Below are positions 1-9,080 of a DNA stretch of 39,273 bases, piece by piece; position 1 is the stretch's first letter, and each line of letters begins with the position of its first letter. The stretch is from an uncultured Nitrosomonas sp. (GTDB lineage: Bacteria > Pseudomonadota > Gammaproteobacteria > Burkholderiales > Nitrosomonadaceae): assembly GCA_902826055.1 (NCBI GenBank), contig CADEDJ010000005.1, forward strand, positions 3,808 through 43,080, written 5' to 3'. Both the position numbers and the translations under genes were made by a program. The notes below the pieces were generated by a model, which saw only the letters and a list, made by a program, of their open reading frames with translations, searched no databases and had not been told where the DNA came from.

Positions 1-1119
1 TTTGGAACACGACCGGAAATCATTAAGTTGGCTCCGGTTATTTGGGCAATTGAACGACGAAAAGATATTTTACGAAGTATTACTGTTTCATCCTCTCAAC
101 ATACAGATTTATTGAGGCCATTTATACGTGAATTTGGTATAAATATCGATCATGATTTAGCGGTCATGACACCTGGACAGACACCTAGTGGGGTATTGGC
201 GCGAATTGTTGAGGCAATAGAACGATTGTTTCAAGTTGAACGCCCTGACTTAGTCCTAGTGCAGGGTGATACGACAACAGCAATTGCCGGCGCATTAGCA
301 GCCTTTTATATGCGAATACCTGTGGCTCACGTTGAAGCAGGCTTGAGAACAGGTAATCGCCAAAGTCCATTTCCGGAAGAAATGAATCGCCGTCTGATTA
401 CTCAATTGGCAGATCTTCATTTTGCTGCTACTACTAAGAATATCGAAATTTTACAAGCCGAAGGTGTCCAGGAAAAATGCATCATCCTTACTGGAAATCC
501 CGTTATAGATTCGCTTCAACATATTCTTACTCATTCATCAGTCTCTTTGTTACTTTCTAGATTGCTTGATAAGATTGCAAGTAAGCGTCTGATTGTCCTC
601 ACGACACACCGCCGAGAAAATTTTGGACAGGTCATGTCTTCGCATTTGAAAGCGCTTCGTCGTTTTGTGGAGCACCATCAAGATGTCGAGCTGGTATTTC
701 CAGTACATCCGAATCCATCAGTGCGTGCAGTGGTCAATAAGGAATTCACAGGGATAGAACGGATTCATTGTATAGAGCCACTTGAATACGCCGATTTTTT
801 GCATTTACTTTCACGAGCTTGGATAATTGTTTCTGATTCAGGGGGAGTTCAAGAAGAAGCACCTTCTCTGGAGAAGCCGCTGCTGATTCTACGTGATACG
901 ACAGAACGACCAGAAGTACTCGATTGTGGTGTAGGGCGTCTTGTAGGTCATTCAGGAGAACATCTAGAAAAAATGCTTGAGGCTGCTCTGATTGATAAAT
1001 CATGGTTTGAAGCAGTTAGTAAGGCAGAAAATCCATTTGGTAAAGGCGATGCCGGGGAAAAAATAGCATCTGCTATTGTACAATTTTTTGCATTGAAAGA
1101 GGGAGGGCATGATGAGTGA
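1..1119 (+). CDS. wecB: UDP-N-acetylglucosamine 2-epimerase (non-hydrolysing), 5' end missing
   Basis: Interconverts UDP-GlcNAc and UDP-ManNAc in the cytoplasm, supplying ManNAc-type sugars for surface polysaccharide. The frame is open from base 1 and already reads GTRPEIIKLAPVI, the family's N-terminal nucleotide-binding motif, so only a handful of residues lie upstream of the window; the TTG at 28 is not the start. Other family motifs follow in order: QGDTTTA (about visible residue 88), HVEAGLRTG (110), PFPEEMNRR (123), THRRENFG (201), VHPNP (232), SDSGGVQEEAP (277) and RDTTERPE (298). The 372 visible residues match the usual length of about 375. The stop overlaps the start of the deacetylase gene, which points to translational coupling. 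The identity is secure; which polymer uses the product is not visible. Confidence 0.95.
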   Translation, partial: FGTRPEIIKLAPVIWAIERRKDILRSITVSSSQHTDLLRPFIREFGINIDHDLAVMTPGQTPSGVLARIVEAIERLFQVERPDLVLVQGDTTTAIAGALAAFYMRIPVAHVEAGLRTGNRQSPFPEEMNRRLITQLADLHFAATTKNIEILQAEGVQEKCIILTGNPVIDSLQHILTHSSVSLLLSRLLDKIASKRLIVLTTHRRENFGQVMSSHLKALRRFVEHHQDVELVFPVHPNPSVRAVVNKEFTGIERIHCIEPLEYADFLHLLSRAWIIVSDSGGVQEEAPSLEKPLLILRDTTERPEVLDCGVGRLVGHSGEHLEKMLEAALIDKSWFEAVSKAENPFGKGDAGEKIASAIVQFFALKEGGHDE

Positions 1120-2101
1120 AAAACAATCTTCTACTCAACGCAATAAGCCACTCGCAAGTTTGTCGCTGGATTTAGATAATGAGTGGGCTTATCTGAAAAC
1201 TCATGGAGACCCAGTATGGGAGTCCTATCCTTCGTATCTAGATGTTGTAGTTCCGAGGATACTTGAAGTACTTGCCTGTCACCAGCTAAAAATTACAGTA
1301 TTTGTGGTAGGTCAAGATGCAGCACTTGAATATAATCACAAAGCATTGGCGCAGATTGCAAGTGCTGGTCACGAAATAGGAAATCATTCCTTACGTCATG
1401 AGCCTTGGTTGCATTTATTTTCTGAATGTGATCTTGAACAGGAATTGGCAGAAGCTGAACGATATATTGAAACAGCGACAGGCCAAAAGCCTACAGGTTT
1501 TCGAGGGCCTGGTTACAGTCAATCATCAACTTTGCTGCGCGTACTTGCCCGGCGAGGCTATATTTACGATGCTAGTTCGTTACCAAGCTTTATTGGTCCG
1601 ATTGCGCGCGCATATTATTTTGCTACGGGTCAATTTGATGCTGAGCAACGCGAACGTCTGAATCGTTTATTTGGTAGCTGGAAAGATGGATTCCGACCAT
1701 TGAAACCTTATTTTTGGCGTTTTGATGGTGTTTCTTTATTGGAAATGCCAGTGACAACTTTTCCAGGTTTTCGTGTCCCGATTCATTTAAGCTACGTAAT
1801 GTATTTAGCAGGATTCTCCACAGTATTGGCACAAACTTATTTTAATTCAGCATTGTGGATATGCCGATTGTTCAGGGTAGAGCCTTCGATATTACTGCAT
1901 CCACTTGATTTTCTTGGCGGTGAAGATGTACCTCGATTGAAATTTTTTCCATCGATGAAAATGACAGGAGAAGATAAGATTTCTTTGATTAATAAGTGCC
2001 TAGATAGTTTTGTGCGTTTATTCGATGTTCGATCAGTAGGTGAGCATGCTGCAATTGTCGCCACGCGAAAAAATTTATTGGAAGTCGAGCCAGGTAGTTG
2101 A
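1109..2101 (+). CDS. Polysaccharide deacetylase (NodB-homology, CE4-like)
   Basis: Probably removes N- or O-acetyl groups from a surface polysaccharide or its lipid-linked precursor. NodB-fold motifs can be seen: SLDLDNEW near residues 19-26 in place of TFDDG, the metal-binding GNHSLRHEP near 91-99, and RGPGYSQ near 133-139 in place of RxPxG. The second half (about 200-300) is hydrophobic and less conserved, which is usual in larger members. There is no signal peptide, so a cytoplasmic or membrane-face role is likely. It overlaps wecB by 11 bases and has a purine-rich GGGAGGG just upstream; ATG 1112 is an equally good start and better spaced from that site. The first acidic motif is altered, so catalytic competence is likely but not certain. 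Confidence 0.8.
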   Translation: MMSEKQSSTQRNKPLASLSLDLDNEWAYLKTHGDPVWESYPSYLDVVVPRILEVLACHQLKITVFVVGQDAALEYNHKALAQIASAGHEIGNHSLRHEPWLHLFSECDLEQELAEAERYIETATGQKPTGFRGPGYSQSSTLLRVLARRGYIYDASSLPSFIGPIARAYYFATGQFDAEQRERLNRLFGSWKDGFRPLKPYFWRFDGVSLLEMPVTTFPGFRVPIHLSYVMYLAGFSTVLAQTYFNSALWICRLFRVEPSILLHPLDFLGGEDVPRLKFFPSMKMTGEDKISLINKCLDSFVRLFDVRSVGEHAAIVATRKNLLEVEPGS

Positions 2102-2132
2102 TACTGCTAGTACCGTTTAGTTAGGAGAAAAA

Positions 2133-2894
2133 ATGTTAGACAAAAAAATTATAGTAATGCTGCCCGCGTATAATGAGGAAAAAGATCTTCCTGCATTGTT
2201 GAATCGCATCCAGCACGCTTTAGAAAAGTGGGCTAATTATCAAGTTGTAGTAGTAGATGATGGTTCTGCTGATCGCACTGCACAAATTGTAAGAGATGCA
2301 GCGATGCAGATGCCGGTGGAGTTAATTCAGCATCCTCAAAATATGGGGCTAGGTGCGGCGATGCGTACTGGCCTCAAAGCGGCCGCACAAAGCAGTGATG
2401 TGGTAATTACTTTGGATGCTGATAACTCACAAGATCCAGAGTTGATAAAAACCATGGTACAACGATTAGATGAAGGCTTTGATGTAGTTATCGCCTCTCG
2501 ATTTCAACCCGGCGCACAAGAAATCGGTGTGCCACTATTTCGTGTATTCCTGAGTCATCTTTCGAGTGCCGGTATACGGACTTTAGTTCGTTATCCGGGA
2601 GTGCGCGATTATACCTGTGGATTTCGCGCCTATCGAGCTGAGACATTGCGTAATTTAATTACGATTTTTGGAGACAATTTTATACGAGAAAATGGTTTTT
2701 CCTGTATGTTTGAGTTATTACTGAATTTGCGAACTTTGCATGCTCGAGCCTCGGAAGTACCACTCGTACTTCGTTATGATCTTAAAGAGGGTGTCAGTAA
2801 AATGCGTATTTTTCGTACGATGTGGCGTTACGTAATTACATTGACGCGTGGATTTTTACCGATAACCTGGAGAATAACATCCAAACATGAGTGA
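2133..2894 (+). CDS. Family 2 glycosyltransferase (DPM1/polyprenyl-phosphate type)
   Basis: Transfers a sugar from a nucleotide sugar, probably to a polyprenyl phosphate or a growing glycan. GT-A features: MLPAYNEEKDLP at residues 7-18, VVDDGSADRT around 40-49, QHPQNMGLGAAMRTG around 67-81 and the metal-binding LDADNSQDP around 94-102. At 253 residues it has the length of DPM1-like enzymes without the C-terminal membrane domain. A proper ribosome site (TTAGGAG) lies at about 2120-2126. The last 8 bases overlap the FAD oxidoreductase gene, so it belongs to the wecB operon. Donor and acceptor cannot be read from the sequence. Confidence 0.88.
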   Translation: MLDKKIIVMLPAYNEEKDLPALLNRIQHALEKWANYQVVVVDDGSADRTAQIVRDAAMQMPVELIQHPQNMGLGAAMRTGLKAAAQSSDVVITLDADNSQDPELIKTMVQRLDEGFDVVIASRFQPGAQEIGVPLFRVFLSHLSSAGIRTLVRYPGVRDYTCGFRAYRAETLRNLITIFGDNFIRENGFSCMFELLLNLRTLHARASEVPLVLRYDLKEGVSKMRIFRTMWRYVITLTRGFLPITWRITSKHE

Positions 2895-4260
2895 TTTTTC
2901 CGTTTTAAAAGTTGCTAGTAATACTGCAACTAACAATAATGATACTAGATCTGTAGCTTCGACATGGAGTGTGGCGGTAGTAGGTGGCGGAATCAGTGGT
3001 TTGGTAGTAGCTTACTGGCTTGCCAAGGCAGGAGCACGAGTTACTGTTTATGAAGCTTCTGATCAGCTCGGTGGATTAGGCACTTTTTTTCAGTATCGGA
3101 ATGTTTCTCTTGAGCGATTTTATCATTGTATGTTGCCAAGTGATAGGCATTTGCTGGGCATATTGCATGAATTAGGTCTTGCAGATGAGACTTATTGGAA
3201 AGAGACTAGTTTCGGTTTTATGCATAATGGAAAGTTATATGGTCTTAATACTCCATTTGAATTGTTGAAATTTAGTCCCTTATCTTGGATGGATAGGATA
3301 CGCGTTGGTTTAACCGGTTTATGGGGACGTATTTGTTCATCAAATGGATTGGATGATGTAACTTGTGTGGAATGGTTGAGTAGGCTATCTGGAAATCGTG
3401 CCTTTGAAGCTTTCTGGAAGCCAATGCTGCAAGCTAAATTTGGTGATCGTTATCATGAAGTTCCTGCATTATGGTTTTGGACGCGCTTTAATCGTGAAAA
3501 AGGTGGAAAACGTGAGTGTAAAGGGTATATTCATGGTGGGTATCGGCGCATTATAGATGCCTTGGTTAAATCAATTGAGGCACATGGAGGAGCAGTCAAA
3601 CTTCAAGCGCCGGTGGGCAAACTTGATTTTGCAGAAAATGCACGGCTTGTAATATGTGAAACGCAGGGAAAATCAGAAGCATATGACCGCGTTGTCGTTA
3701 CAGCACCAATTTCTTTTTTGCATAAAGCAATGAAGGATGGTGGATTGGCTAAAACTGCTGCGCTAATTGATACGGGGATCGATATGCAGGGTGTAATAAA
3801 TGCTGTATTCATGTTGCGCCGAGGCTTTACAAAACATTACTGGGTTGCTGCGATTGATGAAGAAATTCCTTTCCAAGGCATAGTGGAGAGTACTACTTTG
3901 CTTGATAAAGCTGATACTGCAGGAGTACATTTGGTTTATTTGATGAATTATGTGCATCGCACAGACCCACTTTTTCACCAAAGTGATGAAGAAATTTTGA
4001 AAGCATATACGACTGGATTGAAACGGCTTTTTCCAGATTTCCAGGATGATGATGTAATTGATCGGTTTGTGTTTCGAGCACCATTCGTTGAACCACTTTA
4101 TACAATAGGTTACCAGCAACGTAAACCGCCTACAATTTTACTACCAGGAAAATTATATTTGGCTACGACCGCTCAAGTTTACCCCGAAGTTACTTCTTGG
4201 AACGGAACGATTGGTCTAGCTCGTAAGGTTGTTGATGAAATGTTGAATGAAAAATGTTGA
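2887..4260 (+). CDS. NAD(P)/FAD-dependent oxidoreductase (amine oxidase / protoporphyrinogen oxidase-like)
   Basis: A flavoprotein of the monoamine oxidase / phytoene desaturase / UDP-galactopyranose mutase superfamily. The Rossmann FAD motif AVVGGGISGLVVAYWLAKAG starts near residue 30 and ends in the acidic VYEA; it is followed by the family's QLGGLGT loop. The C-terminal FAD motif is represented by the region around LYLATTAQVYPEVTSWNG near residues 423-440. Residues 1-28 are a low-complexity Asn/Thr/Ser-rich extension. Proteins of this type recur in bacterial glycan clusters, where they are thought to oxidise or rearrange a sugar or lipid carrier; that role is inferred from context. It ends the operon begun by wecB, and more than 1 kb of non-coding DNA follows. 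Confidence 0.82.
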   Translation: MSDFSVLKVASNTATNNNDTRSVASTWSVAVVGGGISGLVVAYWLAKAGARVTVYEASDQLGGLGTFFQYRNVSLERFYHCMLPSDRHLLGILHELGLADETYWKETSFGFMHNGKLYGLNTPFELLKFSPLSWMDRIRVGLTGLWGRICSSNGLDDVTCVEWLSRLSGNRAFEAFWKPMLQAKFGDRYHEVPALWFWTRFNREKGGKRECKGYIHGGYRRIIDALVKSIEAHGGAVKLQAPVGKLDFAENARLVICETQGKSEAYDRVVVTAPISFLHKAMKDGGLAKTAALIDTGIDMQGVINAVFMLRRGFTKHYWVAAIDEEIPFQGIVESTTLLDKADTAGVHLVYLMNYVHRTDPLFHQSDEEILKAYTTGLKRLFPDFQDDDVIDRFVFRAPFVEPLYTIGYQQRKPPTILLPGKLYLATTAQVYPEVTSWNGTIGLARKVVDEMLNEKC

Positions 4261-4760
4261 AGCTGATGGTTTAAAATTTTTTGCAATTCAAGATTAACTT
4301 GATGCAATCGAATGAATGTAAAGAATGCTACTTCCATTGGTATAAATTATGATAAATATCAATTATTCAAAGTATTGGATAGGTAATCTTTGTTATTACC
4401 AGATACCCTGAAAAAACGAGTATGAGAATTCGTATTCGTACACTTAATATCACTTGTATTAAATCTTTATTGCTCTAATTTTTGTGTCTAATTTTTACCA
4501 AAGTTTAGATTGTGGGATTTAGATTTGATAATTTATAATCTTTTATTTTATTATCCGATATCTAAATTTTTTTAAGATGGTATGTTACGCATCGCCACTA
4601 TTAGTATTATTGTTAGAGCAGCTAATCTATATCGTATCAGTATCTATTCTAATTGAATATTAGCGTATTCACCGTAGAAAGAAAGTTGCTGACTCCCAGA
4701 ATAATATTGATCAATAAAAGATCATACAAAATAAATTTGCTCCGCTCGCCCTGCACTTAT

Positions 4761-4781
4761 CCCCGCGGCAAGACCGTGGGG
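4761..4781. repeat. REP-like hairpin repeat, copy 1
   Basis: Arms CCCCGCGG and CCGTGGGG flank the loop CAAGA, giving an 8-bp stem with one G-T pair. It is followed by TATTGC. The same loop and similar arms recur at 4847-4867 and, reverse-complemented, at 24774-24795. Confidence 0.6.
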
Positions 4782-4846
4782 TATTGCGGCGCAGAAAAAC
4801 AAAAGTCGCGCGATACGCTGACTTCAAAAACACAAACTATAATGCT

Positions 4847-4867
4847 CCTCTTGGCAAGACCACGGGG
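4847..4867. repeat. REP-like hairpin repeat, copy 2
   Basis: Arms CCTCTTGG and CCACGGGG around the same CAAGA loop, followed by AATTGC. It shares GGCAAGACC, GGGG and ATTGC in register with copy 1, 86 bases upstream. The stem is weaker, with one mismatch and one wobble pair. Confidence 0.55.
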
Positions 4868-4926
4868 AATTGCAAGTTGAAGATATTTTGCTTTTAGTGG
4901 CACAAACCAGCAAAACTCAGAATCAT

Positions 4927-4942
4927 GTATCACCGGTGATAC
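4927..4942. repeat. Perfect 16-bp palindrome GTATCACCGGTGATAC
   Basis: A self-complementary site with no spacer. A lone half-site GTATCACC recurs at 5029-5036. The form fits a dimeric-regulator operator, but no adjacent regulator gene exists. Confidence 0.5.
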
Positions 4943-4987
4943 TGCCTTCCAAGGCTGGCAAATGGTTGTCCTGTGGGAGGCAGGTAC

Positions 4988-5005
4988 ATGGTTATTAATA
5001 ACCAT
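4988..5005. repeat. Perfect 18-bp palindrome ATGGTTATTAATAACCAT
   Basis: Second perfect palindrome, 45 bases after the first, about 290 bases upstream of the membrane protein gene at 5291. It could be an operator or an integration remnant; nothing else decides between these. Confidence 0.5.
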
Positions 5006-5290
5006 AAAGTGTTTTAACTTACTATGGCGTATCACCAGAGTACTTACGAGCGAGTGTATTTGTGAATTTTTGTTGTTAATTTAACAGAATAACATTTGAA
5101 AATGAGCTACTATTTCAGTTGGTTAATGTGTGTTTTCTGACCACTTAGATTAAACTGAGAATGGCCTAGAGGCATAAAAAATTAAGTTAAGCTTAATGAA
5201 TAACTGTGAATTAGATAGTGTTAACTCTCTCAACTCGAGTAAATGCATACTACTCGGGATTAAGTATTTATAACAAGGAAGAATACTGCT

Positions 5291-7054
5291 TTGAATCCCG
5301 AATATTCGTCGCGTGATACTAATAAACTAAGCAAATTATCCTTAAAATACTCTCCTTCTACGTTCTTTTTATTGTTAGCAATTTTTTTTCTTGCATTGCT
5401 GTTTCATTCTGATCTTGCGCCACTCGAAGAGACTCATTGGGATGCGCCAATTTATGTACAGCTTTCCAAACGAGCGGCAGAAGCAAATACTTTGGCTAAC
5501 TATCATGCGCATGCTCGGGACATTCGCCTGGGTGCAGGTGATGATGTGCATTGGTATTTTACGCGAATTGGTCACATACTTTTACTCGGTGAAATCACCA
5601 AGTTCCTAGGGGCAACTGAGACCGCGCTTGTTGCAATGCAGTGGTTATACCGAGTTTTTATGGCGTTAAGTGTTACACTTTGTGTAGTTCTTGGGATACG
5701 CTTGGTGAAACAGTTTCGGATTGAACAACCAGATCCTTTTTGGAAAATAGGGTATTTTATTGCAGCAGTAACATATGTCGTTTCAGACAGTTACCGTGGA
5801 CTTCAAGGCCATTTAATTAGCGAACCTCCGGCTTTTCTAACCTTGCTATTCTTTACCTTGGTCTTACTCAGTGCAGTTGAGCGACGGTCAATGGTCTTGG
5901 GAATTTTTGCAGGCTGTTTATTATTTGTACTCTTTTTTATCAGGATTGATGCAGTATTGCCAGGTGTTTTTTTTCTGTTGCTGCTATTAATCGAAATGGC
6001 GAGGTTGAAAAGATTTGATGCTGTTCCAAGCATCATTAGCGCAGGTTTGACTGCTTCAGTATTTTATTTGATATATGCATGGTGGTTTTTTCCGCTAGTC
6101 AATCCGCAATCCTTAGCGGATTTTTCCAGTTCCGCAAAAGAAATGTTTCCAGGAGTTCCTGCCAAGGGGTTATTTGCTATTGCAATTGCGGGTGGCTTGT
6201 TATGGGTGGGAGCTTTTATGGCAATTTCAATGTTGTGGCGTGATTCTGTAGTTCGTTTTGCTATCACATGGCTTGGATTAGCATTGTTACCTTTAATAAT
6301 TGATAGTTTCAGTGGTCGTACAGTTCAGACACGTATGGCTTTTTTTATTGTTCCACCGTTAATGATTTTGTCTGCTGAAGGGTGGATTTGGATGGTACGA
6401 AATTTTGTTGAGGAGCATAAAATTCGTACTTTAGCCATTACTACATGTTTTATGATGATACTGGCTTTTACTCCTTACTCATTAGTCATGCAAGAATCTC
6501 GTAATTGGGCAATAAATTATTTGCCACCGGAAATTCAGAAATACTTATTTCCTTCTTTGGCAAAAAGAGGAACTATTGGGCCAGCTATGGAAGATCAAGA
6601 TTCAAGGCTCGGCATACTTATTCGACCAATATCTGAACGTTGGACTTTAGAATATTTGAAAGTACGAGAAATTGCGGATTTTTTAAACTCTTCTGGTCAC
6701 TTCGCTTATTTGTTATGGCCAAAGGCCAGTTTTGCTGGTCAGCATTCGCTTCAAAGTTATATAAGATTGTTTCATTACTTTGGTAAAGAATACCCTGAAA
6801 ATATTGACTTTGTTTTAACTAAATTTCCAGGGAAGCTGGATACCGAAGCTTGCGCTGCTCGAGTGCCAACAAAAATGGAACGAGTGATTTACTGTACCGC
6901 TCTTGACGAACGAGATTTAGTAGTTCTACAGAATAATAATATTTCTTTATATATTCTTGGTGTAGATGAATATCCAATACCGCCTATGCCTGAATTAAAG
7001 CTGACCGTATTATTATCAATACCGCCATTTACTTTATATGGAGTGACTGAATAA
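5291..7054 (+). CDS. Multi-pass membrane protein, probable GT-C-type glycosyltransferase
   Basis: A 587-residue integral inner-membrane protein. The first transmembrane helix (about residues 26-43) is followed by an acidic loop, LEETHWDAPIY, near 46-56, the position where PMT/ArnT-like (GT-C) enzymes keep their catalytic acidic residue. About ten further hydrophobic segments run to roughly residue 405. The remaining 180 residues look soluble and would be periplasmic. This layout suggests transfer of a lipid-linked sugar outside the membrane; family membership is inferred from topology and is not proven by motifs. The start is TTG 5291, with AAGGA 11 bases upstream; no in-frame ATG precedes the first membrane helix. 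The preceding glycan operon makes a role in the same polymer plausible. Confidence 0.7.
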   Translation: MNPEYSSRDTNKLSKLSLKYSPSTFFLLLAIFFLALLFHSDLAPLEETHWDAPIYVQLSKRAAEANTLANYHAHARDIRLGAGDDVHWYFTRIGHILLLGEITKFLGATETALVAMQWLYRVFMALSVTLCVVLGIRLVKQFRIEQPDPFWKIGYFIAAVTYVVSDSYRGLQGHLISEPPAFLTLLFFTLVLLSAVERRSMVLGIFAGCLLFVLFFIRIDAVLPGVFFLLLLLIEMARLKRFDAVPSIISAGLTASVFYLIYAWWFFPLVNPQSLADFSSSAKEMFPGVPAKGLFAIAIAGGLLWVGAFMAISMLWRDSVVRFAITWLGLALLPLIIDSFSGRTVQTRMAFFIVPPLMILSAEGWIWMVRNFVEEHKIRTLAITTCFMMILAFTPYSLVMQESRNWAINYLPPEIQKYLFPSLAKRGTIGPAMEDQDSRLGILIRPISERWTLEYLKVREIADFLNSSGHFAYLLWPKASFAGQHSLQSYIRLFHYFGKEYPENIDFVLTKFPGKLDTEACAARVPTKMERVIYCTALDERDLVVLQNNNISLYILGVDEYPIPPMPELKLTVLLSIPPFTLYGVTE

Positions 7055-7255
7055 CTGATGATAAGTAGTTACAAGTATATAGGCGAAATTAATACAATAT
7101 GTTCTGATAAAATTAAAATTTGTATTTACTAGTGTTAATAGGATTGAAAATGAATAAGGATAATTGAATCACTAAGCTGTAATACTTCATAGTTGCTTAA
7201 GATCCTTCTTTTATTATCAAGAAACCAAATGCATTGATAAAATCTAATTTTGTAG

Positions 7256-7331
7256 TGGCGTCCCCAAGGGGATTCGAACCCCTGTTACCGCCGTGAAAGG
7301 GCGATGTCCTAGGCCTCTAGACGATGGGGAC
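7256..7331 (-). tRNA. tRNA-Glu (anticodon TTC)
   Basis: On the minus strand the gene reads GTCCCCATCGTCTAGAGG at the 5' end and closes with TTGGGGACG plus an encoded CCA. The cloverleaf is complete: seven-base acceptor stem, anticodon loop CTTTCAC with TTC, and T-loop GGTTCGAATCC. It lies 40 bases downstream of tRNA-Ala and in the same direction as gltX, the gene for its own charging enzyme. Confidence 0.96.
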
Positions 7332-7371
7332 AAGTGTTATATCGGCACAGCTTCGCTTTTTTAAGATTAAC

Positions 7372-7447
<76 letters not shown>

Positions 7448-7501
7448 TTGATCAAAGGAACAGGGATTATACTGATGCTGCCATTTATTGTAAAGGAAAG
7501 A

Positions 7502-8896
7502 TCAATTGGGAAAATTAGCCAAGTAGGTGTTTATGCGCAAAAGTGTTTCTCTACGGCCAAGCAGCTCAAGTACGGCGTCAATCGATGGCGTGTGTATTTC
7601 GCCTGTTACCATCACTCTCAAAGGCATTGCAATTTTAGGAAGTTTGACATCAAGGTTTTTGGCTGCCGTTTTAATTTCCTGATGTATAGATTCACGTGTC
7701 CATTCAATATGATTGAGTCGCTCGATTAAATCAGCCAATAATGATTTTGTTTCGGCATTGAAATATTGAGCTTTCAGTTCATCGGTTGGTTCCAGTGGTC
7801 GATAGAAGTAAACGGCTGCATCCGCCAGCTCTTCAATTGTGTTAACTCTTTCTTTCAGTAAATCGACAACACGTGTTAAATTAGGGCCGCCCGATATCTC
7901 GCAATTATCCTTATTGAGAAAAGGGACGACCAATTCAGCCAAGCGTGAGTTATCAGTTTTCTTGAGATATTGCTGGTTAATCCAGTGCAGCTTCTCCGGA
8001 TTGAATTTGGCTGGGGAACGGCTGATTGACGATAAATCAAACCACTCAATCAATTCTTCCCGGCTAAATATTTCTTCATCGCCGTGCGACCAGCCGAGCC
8101 TTGCTAAATAATTCAGCAAGGCTTCAGGCAGATAACCATCTTCTTGATATTGCATGACGGAAACAGCGCCGTGACGTTTAGATAGACGTTCGCCATTAGC
8201 GCCCAAGATCATGGGAACATGCGCATATTCTGGTAGCGGAGCGTTGAGCGCTTTAAGAATGTTAATTTGCCGTGGCGTGTTGTTGACATGATCATCACCG
8301 CGGATGACATGCGTAATATTCATATCCAGATCATCCAGCACTACGCTGAAGTTATAAGTAGGAATTCCATCGCTGCGTAATAGTACCAAATCATCCAGTT
8401 CATGATTAGCTACGGTAATACGGCCCTTAATTTGATCATTGAAGGTAACATGTCCATCCAGCGGGTTTTTGAATCGAATAACGGGTTTCACTCCAACGGG
8501 TGGCGATTGTTTTGAATTGCGCCAACGTCCGTCATACCTGGGCTTTTGTCCAGCGGCTAGCTGCCGTTCGCGCATTTCATCTAATTCTTCTTTAGTGGCG
8601 TAGCAATAATAGGCCTGATTATTTTGTAATAATTGTTCGGCAACTTCGTGATAGCGTTGCAATCGTTGCATTTGATAGAATGGACCTTCATCATAATCTA
8701 ATTGCAACCATGCCATACCATCAAGAATTGCTTGAGTAGATTGCTGAGTTGAGCGTTCTTGGTCAGTATCTTCGATGCGTAAAATAAATTTTCCGTTATG
8801 CCGGCGCGCATATGCCCAAGAAAAAAGTGCCGTGCGGGCGCCGCCGATGTGAAGATAGCCGGTTGGACTGGGTGCAAATCGTGTGCGTACTATCAT
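7502..8896 (-). CDS. gltX: Glutamyl-tRNA synthetase
   Basis: Charges tRNA-Glu with glutamate in the cytoplasm (class I aminoacyl-tRNA synthetase). The chosen start gives 464 residues, the normal bacterial size, and begins MIVRTRFAPSPTGYLHIGG, placing the HIGH-type signature (HIGG) at residues 15-18. The KMSKS-equivalent is LSKRHGA near residue 240. The frame stays open upstream to 9127, but that part matches nothing in the family. The ribosome site at this start is weak. The C-terminal anticodon-binding region is helical and complete. tRNA-Ala and tRNA-Glu follow on the same strand. The gene is divergent from the acyl-CoA ligase, with about 180 bases between the two starts. Confidence 0.96.
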   Translation of the reverse strand: MIVRTRFAPSPTGYLHIGGARTALFSWAYARRHNGKFILRIEDTDQERSTQQSTQAILDGMAWLQLDYDEGPFYQMQRLQRYHEVAEQLLQNNQAYYCYATKEELDEMRERQLAAGQKPRYDGRWRNSKQSPPVGVKPVIRFKNPLDGHVTFNDQIKGRITVANHELDDLVLLRSDGIPTYNFSVVLDDLDMNITHVIRGDDHVNNTPRQINILKALNAPLPEYAHVPMILGANGERLSKRHGAVSVMQYQEDGYLPEALLNYLARLGWSHGDEEIFSREELIEWFDLSSISRSPAKFNPEKLHWINQQYLKKTDNSRLAELVVPFLNKDNCEISGGPNLTRVVDLLKERVNTIEELADAAVYFYRPLEPTDELKAQYFNAETKSLLADLIERLNHIEWTRESIHQEIKTAAKNLDVKLPKIAMPLRVMVTGEIHTPSIDAVLELLGRRETLLRINTYLANFPN

Positions 8897-9080
8897 GATT
8901 TCTGTGTTTGGTAACAATATATGCCAAGTATTAAAAAATATTAGTGTACGCGATTCTGAAATAATAGTGTTTCTTTCCCAAATATTATGATGTGATTCGT
9001 ATTGTGAAATTAAGCAAACTATCAGAAGCGGGTTATACTCTAACTGCTTATTGCAGTTGAGTTTTTTATGAACAGAGGGA

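Larger units (their letters stand above)
4261..5290. other. AT-rich intergenic region with palindromes and hairpin repeats
   Basis: No convincing gene lies in this kilobase. Short open frames at 4653-4880 (+) and 4757-5035 (-) lack ribosome sites and run through palindromic repeats, so I treat them as chance. The stretch holds two related hairpins (4761-4781, 4847-4867), perfect palindromes at 4927-4942 and 4988-5005, a short hairpin at 4944-4955, and an inverted repeat TGTTAA-T-TTAACA at 5074-5086. Local base composition changes sharply at about 4740-4790 to GC-rich, as expected for inserted repeats. Confidence 0.6.

Noticed and set aside
4757..5035. Minus-strand frame of 92 codons and plus-strand frame 4653-4880
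   Set aside because: Both are translations of hairpin repeats and palindromes, with no ribosome site and no recognisable domain.
9034..9060. TATACT box and short AACTGC hairpin upstream of the acyl-CoA ligase
   Set aside because: The -10 resemblance is fair, but no -35 box is in place and the hairpin has only six pairs; too weak to list as a feature.
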